Part shown: one piece after another, positions 13,955 to 21,117 of the stretch | Position numbering within the stretch: the stretch's first letter is position 1 | How the letters are laid out: each line of letters begins with the position of its first letter | Virus record (IMG/VR): IMGVR_UViG_3300044620_001448 | Coordinates: 1-23,205 of that record | Strand: one strand, 5' to 3' | Length of the DNA: 23,205 nt | DNA from: a virus | Position numbers and translations under genes: made by a program | The notes under the pieces: generated by a model | The model's input: only the letters and a program-made list of their open reading frames with translations | What the model was told of the DNA's origin: nothing | Databases searched by the model: none

Positions 13955-15379
13955 TCACGCGCCGGGGTTCTTCCAGCCCCCGCGGAAGTCGGTGGCCCCA
14001 CAGCCAAAGTCGGATTCAACCTTGAACCAGACGCCTTGGCTGTCAAACGGCGTATCGGTGGTAACGCGCGGCCCGGCTGCGCCGCGAAGATAGCCGTAAG
14101 CAAAGTTTGCGGTCCGCATCGGGTCAGCAAACACATACCAGGAGTTGTCCGTGATGTAGGGCGTCACCACGACGCGCATGGTGCCGGGGAACGGGTTCAC
14201 GTTGCCCGCCTGTTGGGCTTGAATCGGGGACAAAATCTGCTGAGCCTCCGTTTCTTTCAGCGGGCCAACCAGAAGAATGGCTGCGGGCAGATTCAAGAAC
14301 TGCCCATCCGTTCGCCCCGCCGCCGAAGGAAGCCCGCGACGCTGGCGCAGCGCAGCGCGCGCCGCAGTAAGCGAGGCAATCGTGATTGCAGCACCACTCG
14401 CCGCCTTGGTGTTGTCCGCCGCGTTCGTGTTGAACGCCTGACGCCCGGTTTCAAGCAGAGTCGGCCCGTCGGCGTTTGCGCCGGAGAGGAACATCCCTTG
14501 CCAGAAAGCCTGTTCTTCTGTGGTCGCCACGGTGTTTGCGCGGTCAGCCAAGAGCCGGTCAATCGCGCCGAGATCATCATTGATCAGGGTTTGGCGCGTG
14601 ACTTGCAGCGCAATACCGTAAGGCCGCAGCGACAAGCTTTCTTTCTTGTCGCTGGTCGTGCCGTACTGAATACGCCCGCCTTCGGGTATCTCCTGCAGAA
14701 GAGGAATGTCCCCCATCGCCGAGACTGGATGTGGACGGAAATCGTTGAAGTCCATCCGCATAGAGATTTCGCGATAGGTCGGCGCAGCCTTGGCATAGGT
14801 ATCCAGAAGCCGTTTATTCAGCGCGTTTTCCAAGACAGAGGGGAAATCGCTGGTCGAGTGAAAAGCGGCCTCAACGGCTTGCAGGCGGTCATAAGGCGTC
14901 CGCATCGGGCCGCGATAATCAGCAGCAGTTGCAGCCATTTCCACCAAGGACATGCTCATGTACGGGCGCGCCGACCCATGATCCGGCTCACAGCGCCCGA
15001 GTTGCGCGGTGAGAGCCGAAGCCATAGCGGTTCGCCGGGTATCACGCTCGTCGCGCAGAATGGTGGCGGTCGGACGGCCTTTCATGGGAACGTCCGCATC
15101 GCCCTTTTCCTTCCAAGCTGCGGTGATTTTGTCCAGCGCGGCTTCCAGCGATGCGCCCTCGTCAATCAAGCCGGTGGCAAAATCGCTTGGCAAGCCAGCA
15201 GCCGCCGTGGCGTCGAGGATGCGCCGAACGCGCTGGCGCTCGTGCTTCATAAGCGCTGCCTGCGCAGATTCAGCGCGCGCCGCCTTCGGATCGGTCGCGG
15301 GCGCTTCGGGCTGGCCGACCACGCCCTTTTCGTCATCTGCGGAGATAACCTCCGCAGCAGTATCGGGTTTCGCACTCAT
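13955..15379 (-). CDS. nested scaffold-capsid product from an internal start
   Basis: Inside the protease-capsid gene, AAGGAG (minus strand, 15391-15386) lies six bases before an in-frame ATG at 15379 (codon 223), giving a 474-residue product beginning SAKPDTAAEV. This is a better ribosome-binding site than most in the operon and lies exactly at the border between the protease and the scaffold-like domain. In lambda, Nu3 scaffold is likewise made from an internal start inside the protease gene C. The shorter product would supply capsid subunits in large excess over protease. It is a prediction from sequence; no protein evidence is available here. Confidence 0.65.
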   Translation of the reverse strand: MSAKPDTAAEVISADDEKGVVGQPEAPATDPKAARAESAQAALMKHERQRVRRILDATAAAGLPSDFATGLIDEGASLEAALDKITAAWKEKGDADVPMKGRPTATILRDERDTRRTAMASALTAQLGRCEPDHGSARPYMSMSLVEMAATAADYRGPMRTPYDRLQAVEAAFHSTSDFPSVLENALNKRLLDTYAKAAPTYREISMRMDFNDFRPHPVSAMGDIPLLQEIPEGGRIQYGTTSDKKESLSLRPYGIALQVTRQTLINDDLGAIDRLLADRANTVATTEEQAFWQGMFLSGANADGPTLLETGRQAFNTNAADNTKAASGAAITIASLTAARAALRQRRGLPSAAGRTDGQFLNLPAAILLVGPLKETEAQQILSPIQAQQAGNVNPFPGTMRVVVTPYITDNSWYVFADPMRTANFAYGYLRGAAGPRVTTDTPFDSQGVWFKVESDFGCGATDFRGGWKNPGA

Positions 15380-16045
15380 GGCGATCTCCTTGTGCTGGCG
15401 GGGGACTCCCGCGATCATGGCCAGAATGGCCTCTGGTTCCGGGGCAAGCCCCAGGCTCTCGGACGCCGCGCGCAACTTTTGCGGCGCGTGGGCGTACATA
15501 CGGTAATCAAAGGTCGCGGCAGGCTCGGCTTCCGCGTCTTCCGTTGACGTGGCAAAACCCATTGCGACAGCCTTTTCACCGCTCAGGATGGTTTCCTCGC
15601 GCATTATGGCGCGAGCCTCATCCCGGCTGATTCCGGCGCGGGCGGCGTAAACCTCGGCATAGGCATCGCTCATGACGCCAAGAAGCTCGGCTTCCTTCAG
15701 GTGATCGTCTTCGGTGCCGCGACCGGCGGTGTAAGGCGTGGCCGGATCGTGTATCAGCATCCACGCGCCACGCCGCATAATGATTTCATCGCCCGACATG
15801 GCGATCAAAGACGCGGCAGAGGCCGCAACGGAATCCACAACGACCGTCACACTGCCGGGGTAGTCCCGCAGCGCGGTGTAGATGGCCTGCCCCTCGGTTG
15901 CGACCCCGCCGCCAGAATTGATCCGAACCGTAATATCGCCCCGCATCGAGGCCAAATTGTCGCGCACCTCCTTGGCAGTGAAATAGTCCTCACCCCAAAA
16001 CGACACGCCAACAGTGCCATACAGCACCAACTCATTCGGCTGCAT
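13955..16045 (-). CDS. fused ClpP-like prohead protease, scaffold and major capsid protein
   Basis: This encodes 696 residues in one uninterrupted frame. Residues ~1-185 are a ClpP-type serine protease: INSGGGVATEGQAIYTAL, then DSVAASAASLIAMSGDE with probable nucleophile Ser76, and WMLIHDP with His99. Residues ~223-330 are charged, helical and scaffold-like (KAARAESAQAALMKHERQRV, ASLEAALDKITAAWKEKGD). From ~330 to the end is an HK97-fold capsid protein (SDFPSVLENALNKRLLDTYA, PHPVSAMGDIPLLQEIPEGG, DSQGVWFKVESDFGCGATDF). A GGAGGTGA site precedes the ATG, which overlaps the portal gene by 14 bases. The protease would cut scaffold from capsid during maturation. Similar fusions are known in some alphaproteobacterial phages; an internal start is also present. 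Confidence 0.9.
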   Translation of the reverse strand: MQPNELVLYGTVGVSFWGEDYFTAKEVRDNLASMRGDITVRINSGGGVATEGQAIYTALRDYPGSVTVVVDSVAASAASLIAMSGDEIIMRRGAWMLIHDPATPYTAGRGTEDDHLKEAELLGVMSDAYAEVYAARAGISRDEARAIMREETILSGEKAVAMGFATSTEDAEAEPAATFDYRMYAHAPQKLRAASESLGLAPEPEAILAMIAGVPRQHKEIAMSAKPDTAAEVISADDEKGVVGQPEAPATDPKAARAESAQAALMKHERQRVRRILDATAAAGLPSDFATGLIDEGASLEAALDKITAAWKEKGDADVPMKGRPTATILRDERDTRRTAMASALTAQLGRCEPDHGSARPYMSMSLVEMAATAADYRGPMRTPYDRLQAVEAAFHSTSDFPSVLENALNKRLLDTYAKAAPTYREISMRMDFNDFRPHPVSAMGDIPLLQEIPEGGRIQYGTTSDKKESLSLRPYGIALQVTRQTLINDDLGAIDRLLADRANTVATTEEQAFWQGMFLSGANADGPTLLETGRQAFNTNAADNTKAASGAAITIASLTAARAALRQRRGLPSAAGRTDGQFLNLPAAILLVGPLKETEAQQILSPIQAQQAGNVNPFPGTMRVVVTPYITDNSWYVFADPMRTANFAYGYLRGAAGPRVTTDTPFDSQGVWFKVESDFGCGATDFRGGWKNPGA

Positions 16046-17477
16046 TTGTCACCTCCGGCTGCTGACTTGGCGGATCGCTTTCAAAACTCAGACCCGCCGC
16101 GTCTGCCCTTCTTTTGTCCTCGACCTGCTCCTTCAGCAGGTCTTCCGGGTCAAAGCCCAGTTCACGAACCACGCCCTGCCGCGAAGCCAGGCCAGCCCTG
16201 ATCTTGTCCCGCAGCGCCGGAATCTCTCGGGTGGGATCAACCAGCATTCGATGTGGCGGCACCCACTCCATGGTTAAACCGCGCGGCGTCTTCTGCCCCG
16301 TCGATGCCTGCGCCGCCTCGAACAACCACCCCGCAATAGGCTGCATCATCTGCGGAATCATCAGCAGCCATTGCAGCGATGAAACCGTGCGCTCCATTTC
16401 CATCCGGCCCATGCGGGCCGAAGAAAAATTGACGCCCGACATGTCGCCGGTCAGCGCCTCATAAGTGACACCGAAGCTCGCGGCGCATGAGCGCAGGACA
16501 ACCCGCATGAACTCTTCGTACCCGTCCACCTTTGGCGGGCTTGCGAAAACTATATCCTCGCCCGGTGCCAGGTTTTGAATACGCCCCGGCAGGATAGATG
16601 ACGAAAGGCCCGGCACGTCCTGCCCTGATTTCTCATCTTCCGAAGGGCGGCGGAATGCGGCGAAACACGCGGCCACTTTTTGCCGGACAAGCTGGGCATC
16701 CTGATAATCGCTCAGGTCTTGCATCGCCAGAGCAACGGGAGCAAACCAGCTTATGCCGCGCATCTGGCCGGGCCTGTCCTGCCGATAGATATGCAGGATT
16801 TCGCTTGCCGGGACGCGCCGCGACTCCCAACCCGTGCGCGACCATCCGCTTGCGCCGGGATGATCTGTATACATCCAGTAGGCTACACGCCGACCGATGC
16901 CGTCAAACTCAATACCCTCACGGATTGTGTTGCCATCCGCCAAAGCGCCGTCCTTGGATGTGTCCAGATAGTCCGCTTCCAGTATTTGCACCTGAAAAGG
17001 AAGGGGAAGGCCGTCCCCCAGGTTGCGGCGACGGCGGCGCAGGAAGACCTCGCCCGACTCCACCACAGACGCCATAACAAGGCGCTGCATCCCATAAAGG
17101 TTTGACCGCCCATCAGCATCGATTGCCGTTGTGTCAAGGTGAGCCTGAAACGTTTTCCGCAATCTCTCAGTCGCAGCAGCATCGTCGGCGCGCACCTTCC
17201 AGATAATCCCGTCGCCAATGACATTGTTCACGATCACTTGCTGCGCCCGCACCGCAAAGGGCGTGTTTCGGATCATGTCGCGCGCAACATAGGCAAGCCG
17301 GGATCGCTTGCTCGCAGCCCCGTCAGCGTCCGATGCCACAGGACGCCACGATTTGGCGCGGTCTCCAACAGTCGCGGCATCATAGTGCATCAGCGCATTC
17401 AGCGCGGCTCGGTTCCGTGCCCTTTCCAGCGCCAAACCAGGCGCAAAAGCTCCCAAGACCCGTTCAAAAAGCGCCAT
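16032..17477 (-). CDS. portal protein, lambda gpB family
   Basis: This encodes 481 residues. The N-terminus reads LERARNRAALNALMHYDAAT, followed by RLAYVARDMIRNTPFAVRAQ, NNVIGDGIIWKV, a long central domain (LEADYLDTSKDG, GIEFDGIGRRVAYWMYTDHP, ILHIYRQDRPGQMRGISWFA), and the helical ring segment with GVTYEALTGDMSGVNFSSAR. These are hallmark blocks of lambda-family portals, the dodecameric ring at one capsid vertex through which DNA is packaged and to which the connector binds. Order terminase, gpW, portal, protease matches lambda. Its stop lies inside the next gene's start region, so translation is coupled. Confidence 0.93.
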   Translation of the reverse strand: MALFERVLGAFAPGLALERARNRAALNALMHYDAATVGDRAKSWRPVASDADGAASKRSRLAYVARDMIRNTPFAVRAQQVIVNNVIGDGIIWKVRADDAAATERLRKTFQAHLDTTAIDADGRSNLYGMQRLVMASVVESGEVFLRRRRRNLGDGLPLPFQVQILEADYLDTSKDGALADGNTIREGIEFDGIGRRVAYWMYTDHPGASGWSRTGWESRRVPASEILHIYRQDRPGQMRGISWFAPVALAMQDLSDYQDAQLVRQKVAACFAAFRRPSEDEKSGQDVPGLSSSILPGRIQNLAPGEDIVFASPPKVDGYEEFMRVVLRSCAASFGVTYEALTGDMSGVNFSSARMGRMEMERTVSSLQWLLMIPQMMQPIAGWLFEAAQASTGQKTPRGLTMEWVPPHRMLVDPTREIPALRDKIRAGLASRQGVVRELGFDPEDLLKEQVEDKRRADAAGLSFESDPPSQQPEVTNAAE

Positions 17478-17480
17478 TTT

Positions 17481-17687
17481 TCAGGTTCCGCGATCATAGG
17501 ACGGATTGAAATGCGTTTCGCGCCCCGACCCTGACGCAGAATTGACCTCGCGCTGCATCATTCCAAGCGCCTGCACCATTTCCGCGATGGAACGGTACTC
17601 GACAGTCTTCCCTTCATAGGTCACGCGCTGCGTACCGCTGGAAATTGCGGCCTTTAGCGCGTCGATTTGGCCCTGCGTAAAGCTCAT
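17481..17687 (-). CDS. gpW-like head completion protein
   Basis: This encodes 68 residues. It reads FTQGQIDALKAAISSGTQRV, TYEGKTVEYRSIAEMVQALG and then a polar tail ending NPSYDRGT. The two helices around a beta hairpin containing TYxGKxVEYRSIAEM are the signature of gpW, which binds the portal and closes the capsid after packaging. It lies between large terminase and portal as in lambda, with an ATGA overlap to the terminase stop. The length equals that of lambda gpW (68 aa). Confidence 0.9.
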   Translation of the reverse strand: MSFTQGQIDALKAAISSGTQRVTYEGKTVEYRSIAEMVQALGMMQREVNSASGSGRETHFNPSYDRGT

Positions 17688-19531
17688 AACCAGCTATCCT
17701 GCCCCGCCCATCTTTCGGTTTCCGCCCGAACGCGCTTCTGCTCAGTCGTGATCTCGATATTGACAGGCTCTTGCCTGATTTGCCCCCTTGGCAGCGATTT
17801 GAGCGCCGCCAAGGCATACACCCGGCAATCCAATGCCTCGTTCCGCTTGCCCTTGGGCAGAATCCAGACCGCGTAGGGGCGGCCTTCCTTGTACTTTGTG
17901 ACCTTTTGCTCCGAAGTGACCTGCTCAACCCAGCCGGGGTCATATCCCGTTTGCGGATCGGCGGGCAGGTGGCAATAGCCGGGTCCGGGCTCCACAATTT
18001 GAAACCGGGCATAGATCGTGTCTTTGGCCGTATCGACCCCGACCATGTAAACCAGATCGCGGCTTTTGGCCCGTGACGCACGCAGGGGCCATATTGGCTT
18101 GCCTGCCCCGCCAAAGCCCTTGATCGCATACACGCGCCGCCCTGCCCTATCCCGGCAGAACCGCATGACAGCCTCGGCATGGTGCCCACCGCTGTCGATG
18201 CACGCGGCCTTGACCCTTACCTTCCGGCCAGAAACCGTCGCATAGGTTTCCAGCAAGAGCGCGTCCAGGTCATCCCAAACTGCTTTTTGCGCAGGGTCAC
18301 CGTAGAGCACGTGGTAGCCAATGCCCCAGCTTTCTTCTTCCCGGCCCCAGCCAACAATCTCGACCTCCAAGCGGTCATCCTGCGTGTCAACCCCGGCGGT
18401 GGCGGCAATGACCGCGTCCGGAAGTTCATCGGGGCCGTAAACTTCTCGCAGGCCGTCAACCAAGCCAAGGTCAACAGTCTGCCCCCGCTCTTCCCAAGTC
18501 TCCCCGAGCGCGGTGTTAACCCATGTTTGCAGACGCTCCGGATCGGCTTTGCTGTCAAGGAATGTCTGGACCGTCTCCCCAAGCTTTACCCAAGGCGAGT
18601 AAAGCTCAGAAAGGTGAAACCCCGCCACGCCGGCAAACTCAGCGCTGGCAACCCACTTCCCGCGCCGGATCGCGCCCCAGCGGCGCGCGTCACTCCACAG
18701 AGAACCACACCCGACACAGCAGTATTCCGCACCGTGCGCATTTCCATCTGTCCACCGGACCTGCGCCCACCGCAAAACCTGTTCGCGCCCGCAGTCAGGA
18801 CAAGGGACATGAAACCGGCGCTGATCGCTTTCGTTGAAAGCCGCCTCGATCCGGCTGGACCCCTTCACCGTGGGCGTGCTGACAAGCGCAACCTTGCGGT
18901 TCCAGAACGTCGTTGTCCGCTTCCGGGCCAGCGAAACCGGGTCACCCTCTGTCCCAGCGCTAAGCGGGTATCGGTCCACCTCATCAGCCAGAAGCACCCG
19001 GATTGGGCGCGATGCCAGAGAAGCCGCCGAATTGGCACCGGCAATGGTCAACTGCCCGCCCGGAAACCGCTTGTGCAGCATCGTGTTGCCGCTGTCCCGC
19101 GACTTCACGTCGTTGACCTTGCCCCGCAGCGCGGGCGTGTCCCGCAGCATCGGCGCAAGCCGGTCCTTGGAAAACGCCTGCCCCATGTCCAGGGTAGGTT
19201 GCAGCACCAAAATGGGCGAAGGGTCCTGATCAATATAGAACCCCAGCGCATTCAGACACAACTCGGTCTTCCCGACCTGCGCCGAACTCATCACCACAAC
19301 CGTATGCACCGCCGGATCGCTCATCGCGTCCATGATGCCGCGCATGTACTCCGTTCGGCTCGTATCCCACCGCCCCGGCTCCGCAGAAGCCTCCGGGCTA
19401 AGCACCCGCCTCGCGTCAGCCCACTGGCTGATCGTCATATCCGGCGGCGGGGCCAGAAGCCTCCACCAAGTCGCCGTTATCTCCGAGGAGCGCGGCGACA
19501 GAGGTTTCGCTAAGCTCTCGCAGTGCGTCAT
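17684..19531 (-). CDS. terminase large subunit, GpA family
   Basis: This encodes 615 residues from the ATG at 19531, chosen because GAGAGG lies seven bases upstream and because the conserved-type block WWRLLAPPPDMTISQWADAR lies after it; the ATG at 19438 would cut that block. Motifs: SSAQVGKT (Walker A, ~82-89), VLLADEVD (Walker B, ~179-186), a four-Cys zinc-like element (CPDCG ~244-248 and a CCVGCG further on), and the nuclease-domain start AGVDTQDD. It uses ATP to pump DNA into the capsid and cuts concatemers. It overlaps the small subunit gene by 116 bases in another frame, far more than the neighbouring overlaps. GpA-type terminases usually act at cos sites. Confidence 0.93.
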   Translation of the reverse strand: MTHCESLAKPLSPRSSEITATWWRLLAPPPDMTISQWADARRVLSPEASAEPGRWDTSRTEYMRGIMDAMSDPAVHTVVVMSSAQVGKTELCLNALGFYIDQDPSPILVLQPTLDMGQAFSKDRLAPMLRDTPALRGKVNDVKSRDSGNTMLHKRFPGGQLTIAGANSAASLASRPIRVLLADEVDRYPLSAGTEGDPVSLARKRTTTFWNRKVALVSTPTVKGSSRIEAAFNESDQRRFHVPCPDCGREQVLRWAQVRWTDGNAHGAEYCCVGCGSLWSDARRWGAIRRGKWVASAEFAGVAGFHLSELYSPWVKLGETVQTFLDSKADPERLQTWVNTALGETWEERGQTVDLGLVDGLREVYGPDELPDAVIAATAGVDTQDDRLEVEIVGWGREEESWGIGYHVLYGDPAQKAVWDDLDALLLETYATVSGRKVRVKAACIDSGGHHAEAVMRFCRDRAGRRVYAIKGFGGAGKPIWPLRASRAKSRDLVYMVGVDTAKDTIYARFQIVEPGPGYCHLPADPQTGYDPGWVEQVTSEQKVTKYKEGRPYAVWILPKGKRNEALDCRVYALAALKSLPRGQIRQEPVNIEITTEQKRVRAETERWAGQDSWL

Positions 19532-19952
19532 AAATCGCCTCTCGGACAATCCCCTGCGCCTCAGCCGGGGCGTCCACCATCGCCACAAGCGGCGCAACCT
19601 TGGACGGCACGCCGATCAATCGGGCGCGGACACGGGCAAAAGCCGCCGCCACCGCCGCGTCAACGTCACCCCGCGCCAGAAGCTCGCCCCGCGTCTGAGC
19701 GTTGAGCATTTCCAGCCGGTCGGCCTCTTCCTTGGCTTTGCGCGCCCGCTCGGCGGTCAGATTCAGATCGTCATCAGGATCGCCGGACTTGTTCCCAGCC
19801 AGCGACCGAAGGTGAGCGCAGTACGCCAACCGAGCTGCGTCCAGATCAAGCCGTCCCGAGGCGTCCAAGCGAATGACCCCACGACGCACCATGTCGCCAA
19901 CAGCCTGACGCGTCACGCCGATATGGTCGGCAAACTCCGTCTGCGTGGCCAT
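19416..19952 (-). CDS. terminase small subunit, Nu1-like
   Basis: This encodes 178 residues. The N-terminus is a winged helix-turn-helix (TQTEFADHIGVTRQAVGDMV then RRGVIRLDASGRLDLDAARL), followed by a coiled-coil-like charged segment (LNLTAERARKAKEEADRLEM) and a helical C-terminus with RARLIGVPSKVAPLVA. This is the arrangement of small terminases of the Nu1 type that bind the packaging site and recruit the large subunit. It is the first gene of the structural operon and directly abuts the non-coding strip that may hold cos. Only a weak GAGGG sequence, about ten bases away, precedes the ATG. Confidence 0.87.
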   Translation of the reverse strand: MATQTEFADHIGVTRQAVGDMVRRGVIRLDASGRLDLDAARLAYCAHLRSLAGNKSGDPDDDLNLTAERARKAKEEADRLEMLNAQTRGELLARGDVDAAVAAAFARVRARLIGVPSKVAPLVAMVDAPAEAQGIVREAIYDALRELSETSVAALLGDNGDLVEASGPAAGYDDQPVG

Positions 19953-20113
19953 GCAGCCGAAACCCTCTATGGAAAGTTGTGCCTAGATTTATAATGAGCG
20001 TAGCTTCCCCGTATACCTTGAGCGCCGGGAAGGACCCAAAGCCCCCCCTAGCATTGGGGCACCCCCCCACCTCACACAACATCTTGTGTCCGGGGGGGGC
20101 GGAAAGGCACTTG
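19953..20113. other. non-coding strip upstream of terminase, candidate cos region
   Basis: These 161 bases carry no gene. They contain an AT-rich patch near 19985-19996 with TATAAT on the plus strand, three runs of seven or eight C or G, and a hairpin at 20062-20098. In cos phages the packaging site lies upstream of the small terminase gene, so this is the most likely place for it. I cannot identify a nicking site, overhang or terminase-binding repeats by eye. Confidence 0.4.
20062..20098. repeat. hairpin of C-run/G-run with inner ACACAA/TTGTGT arms
   Basis: An outer pair of C7 (20062-20068) and G7-8 (20092-20099) encloses an inner perfect inverted repeat ACACAA (20074-20079) and TTGTGT (20084-20089) with a four-base loop. 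A further C7 run lies at 20042-20048. The structure could be a transcript terminator for the HNH gene, a packaging-site element or a replication block. The inner arms alone form a recognisable six-base palindromic site. Confidence 0.55.
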
Positions 20114-20647
20114 TCAGCCGCTTGGCGTGTCTATGGACCAGCCATCCAGCCCGATCTGGGCGCGAATGCGGCGCCCCTTGGCTGCGGCTGACTCGCGTTG
20201 CGTCTTTGCCGCATGGCATGGGGTGCAGATGGCTTGCAGGTTAGCCATATCGTCAGCCCCGCCCTTGGACTTTGGCAGGATGTGATCGCACTCACGGGCC
20301 AAAAGGACGGTGAACTTGATGGGGCGAGCAATACAAAGAAAATTGGTATTGCTGGTTCGGCGAAACCGGTCACGACCTACAGCTTGGATGCTGTGATTTC
20401 GGTCGGCTACCGCGTAAATTCCAAGGCGGCAACCCGCTTCCGCCAGTGGGCAACGCAGACGATCAAGGCCTTCATTGAGCAAGGCTACGTGATCAATGAG
20501 AAGGTTCTCAGGGACTCGCCTGAGAAGCTTAACAAGCTTGCCGCCGATCAGGGCGATTAGGATTATCTGGCTATCCTGGCGGACTGGCTGCCCATAGAAC
20601 ACAATCCCGCGCCTCCCGGTCACATCCGCCAACCATCCGGAATGCAA
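20114..20647 (-). CDS. HNH endonuclease-domain reading frame, probably 5'-truncated and chimeric
   Basis: The open frame is 177 residues, but only the C-terminal ~75 look authentic: LARECDHILPKSKGGADDMA with NLQAICTPCHAAKTQRESAA is a classical HNH nuclease motif (CDHI as the His block, the NLQ Asn, CxxCH), ending IGLDGWSIDTPSG. The N-terminal ~100 residues, from about 20345 to 20647, are the antisense of a RhuM-like fragment and have no HNH features. HNH proteins beside terminase are often needed for cos cleavage in siphoviruses. Here the first zinc Cys pair usual in phage HNH proteins is incomplete, so activity is doubtful. The true start is not recoverable. Confidence 0.6.
   Translation of the reverse strand: MHSGWLADVTGRRGIVFYGQPVRQDSQIILIALIGGKLVKLLRRVPENLLIDHVALLNEGLDRLRCPLAEAGCRLGIYAVADRNHSIQAVGRDRFRRTSNTNFLCIARPIKFTVLLARECDHILPKSKGGADDMANLQAICTPCHAAKTQRESAAAKGRRIRAQIGLDGWSIDTPSG
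20352..20560 (+). pseudogene. RhuM family fragment
   Basis: The plus-strand frame contains KPVTTYSLDAVISVGYRVNS followed by KAATRFRQWATQTIKAFIEQ and GYVINEKVLRDSPEKLNKLA. YxLDAxISVGYRVxSxxxTxFRxWAT is the hallmark of RhuM-type proteins (usually ~300 aa or more), a widespread phage and island family of uncertain function. Only about 70 residues remain: the frame upstream is antisense to the HNH gene, and a TAG follows soon after, so both ends are missing. No ribosome-binding site serves it. It is best read as a gene remnant. Confidence 0.72.
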
Positions 20648-20677
20648 AACGCCCGCGCGGTCTGACCGGCGGGCGTT
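20648..20677 (-). terminator. rho-independent terminator-like hairpin, possibly bidirectional
   Basis: The arms AACGCCCGC (20648-20656) and GCGGGCGTT (20669-20677) pair perfectly, with GGTC/GACC extending the stem inward around a one-base tip. On the minus strand the right half is followed by TTTT-type sequence (GTTTTGC), so it should end the small minus-strand transcript from about 21.1 kb. On the plus strand it is preceded by AAAA and followed by TTCTG, so weak action that way is possible. Confidence 0.72.
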
Positions 20678-20696
20678 CTGATGGATGATGCCAACA

Positions 20697-20725
20697 GATA
20701 TGACTCAGGCGGATTTAAGCGTCAA
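20697..20725 (-). promoter_or_regulatory. weak candidate promoter toward terminase
   Basis: On the minus strand TTGACG (20725-20720) is followed after 17 bases by CATATC (20702-20697). If used, it would start RNA at about 20690, just before the hairpin at 20677-20648, which would then act as an attenuator ahead of HNH and the late genes. The -10 match is poor. The same TTGACG also forms an inverted repeat with a TTGACG on the plus strand at 20735-20740. No better promoter for the late operon is visible between 19.95 and 20.73 kb. Confidence 0.3.
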
Positions 20726-20729
20726 TCCC

Positions 20730-20990
20730 CTATTTTGACGGTGGCGGCGGGCCGATGCCATATTTATGCACCGCGCCCCTATCCATAGGGGGCTGCAGAC
20801 GGATACCCGCCAGCAGTGCCGCGCAGGCCAGCTGCGTTCTGACCGCCGTGTCCCCGGTCACACCATGCGCCTTCCACAGGCGGATCGCCTGCGGCGACAC
20901 ACCCAGCAGATCGGCAGCCTGCTTTTCAAAACGGAGATGGCCCGCCGCGCGCATCGCGGCGAGCCAGTCTGAAACTTCCTTCGGCGTCAT
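20730..20990 (-). CDS. small helix-turn-helix DNA-binding protein
   Basis: This encodes 86 residues from the ATG at 20990 (MTPKEVSDWLAAMRAAGHLR); the frame extends further upstream, but that part is a shadow of the neighbour. Residues ~20-40 (FEKQAADLLGVSPQAIRLWK) form a clear helix-turn-helix of the Cro/YdaS kind: A-A-x-L-x-G-V-S-P-Q-A-I-x-x-W. The tail is a helix (TQLACAALLAGIRLQ) and a Pro-rich end. It is a plausible regulator of the divergent promoter near 21.35 kb, which carries a palindromic operator. The ribosome-binding site is weak; the gene overlaps the upstream one by 65 bases. The terminator at 20648-20677 lies downstream. Confidence 0.68.
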   Translation of the reverse strand: MTPKEVSDWLAAMRAAGHLRFEKQAADLLGVSPQAIRLWKAHGVTGDTAVRTQLACAALLAGIRLQPPMDRGAVHKYGIGPPPPSK

Positions 20991-21117
20991 AGAGCGCAAT
21001 ACGCACCCTGTCGCGGTATTCGCCCTTGACCGCCCAGCCATGCGCTTCCAGCACCTGCCCCAGCGACATCCCGGCCAGACAGACCATATCCACGAAAGAC
21101 CTGTCACTGATCCCCAC
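20926..21117 (-). CDS. small protein of unknown function upstream of the HTH gene
   Basis: This encodes 63 residues. The first ~42 (GISDRSFVDMVCLAGMSLGQ, VLEAHGWAVKGEYRDRVRIA) look like a real helical protein of a type that, from memory, recurs in rhodobacterial phage regulatory regions. The last ~20 (from LYDAEGSF) overlap the HTH gene out of frame and look less natural, so the 3' end may have been changed by a frameshift or deletion. Expressed first, it could drive translation of the HTH gene by coupling. No family name can be assigned. Confidence 0.42.
   Translation of the reverse strand: MGISDRSFVDMVCLAGMSLGQVLEAHGWAVKGEYRDRVRIALYDAEGSFRLARRDARGGPSPF

Noticed and set aside
14036-15547. 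503-codon open frame on the plus strand
   Set aside because: It is antisense to the protease-capsid gene; composition is basic and irregular, with no ribosome-binding site.
18179-19513. 444-codon open frame on the plus strand
   Set aside because: It is antisense to the large terminase, whose motifs are unambiguous.
20735-20764. Plus-strand promoter TTGACG with CATATT
   Set aside because: The spacing is 18 with a poor -10, it lies in the 3' end of the HTH gene, and no plus-strand gene follows it.
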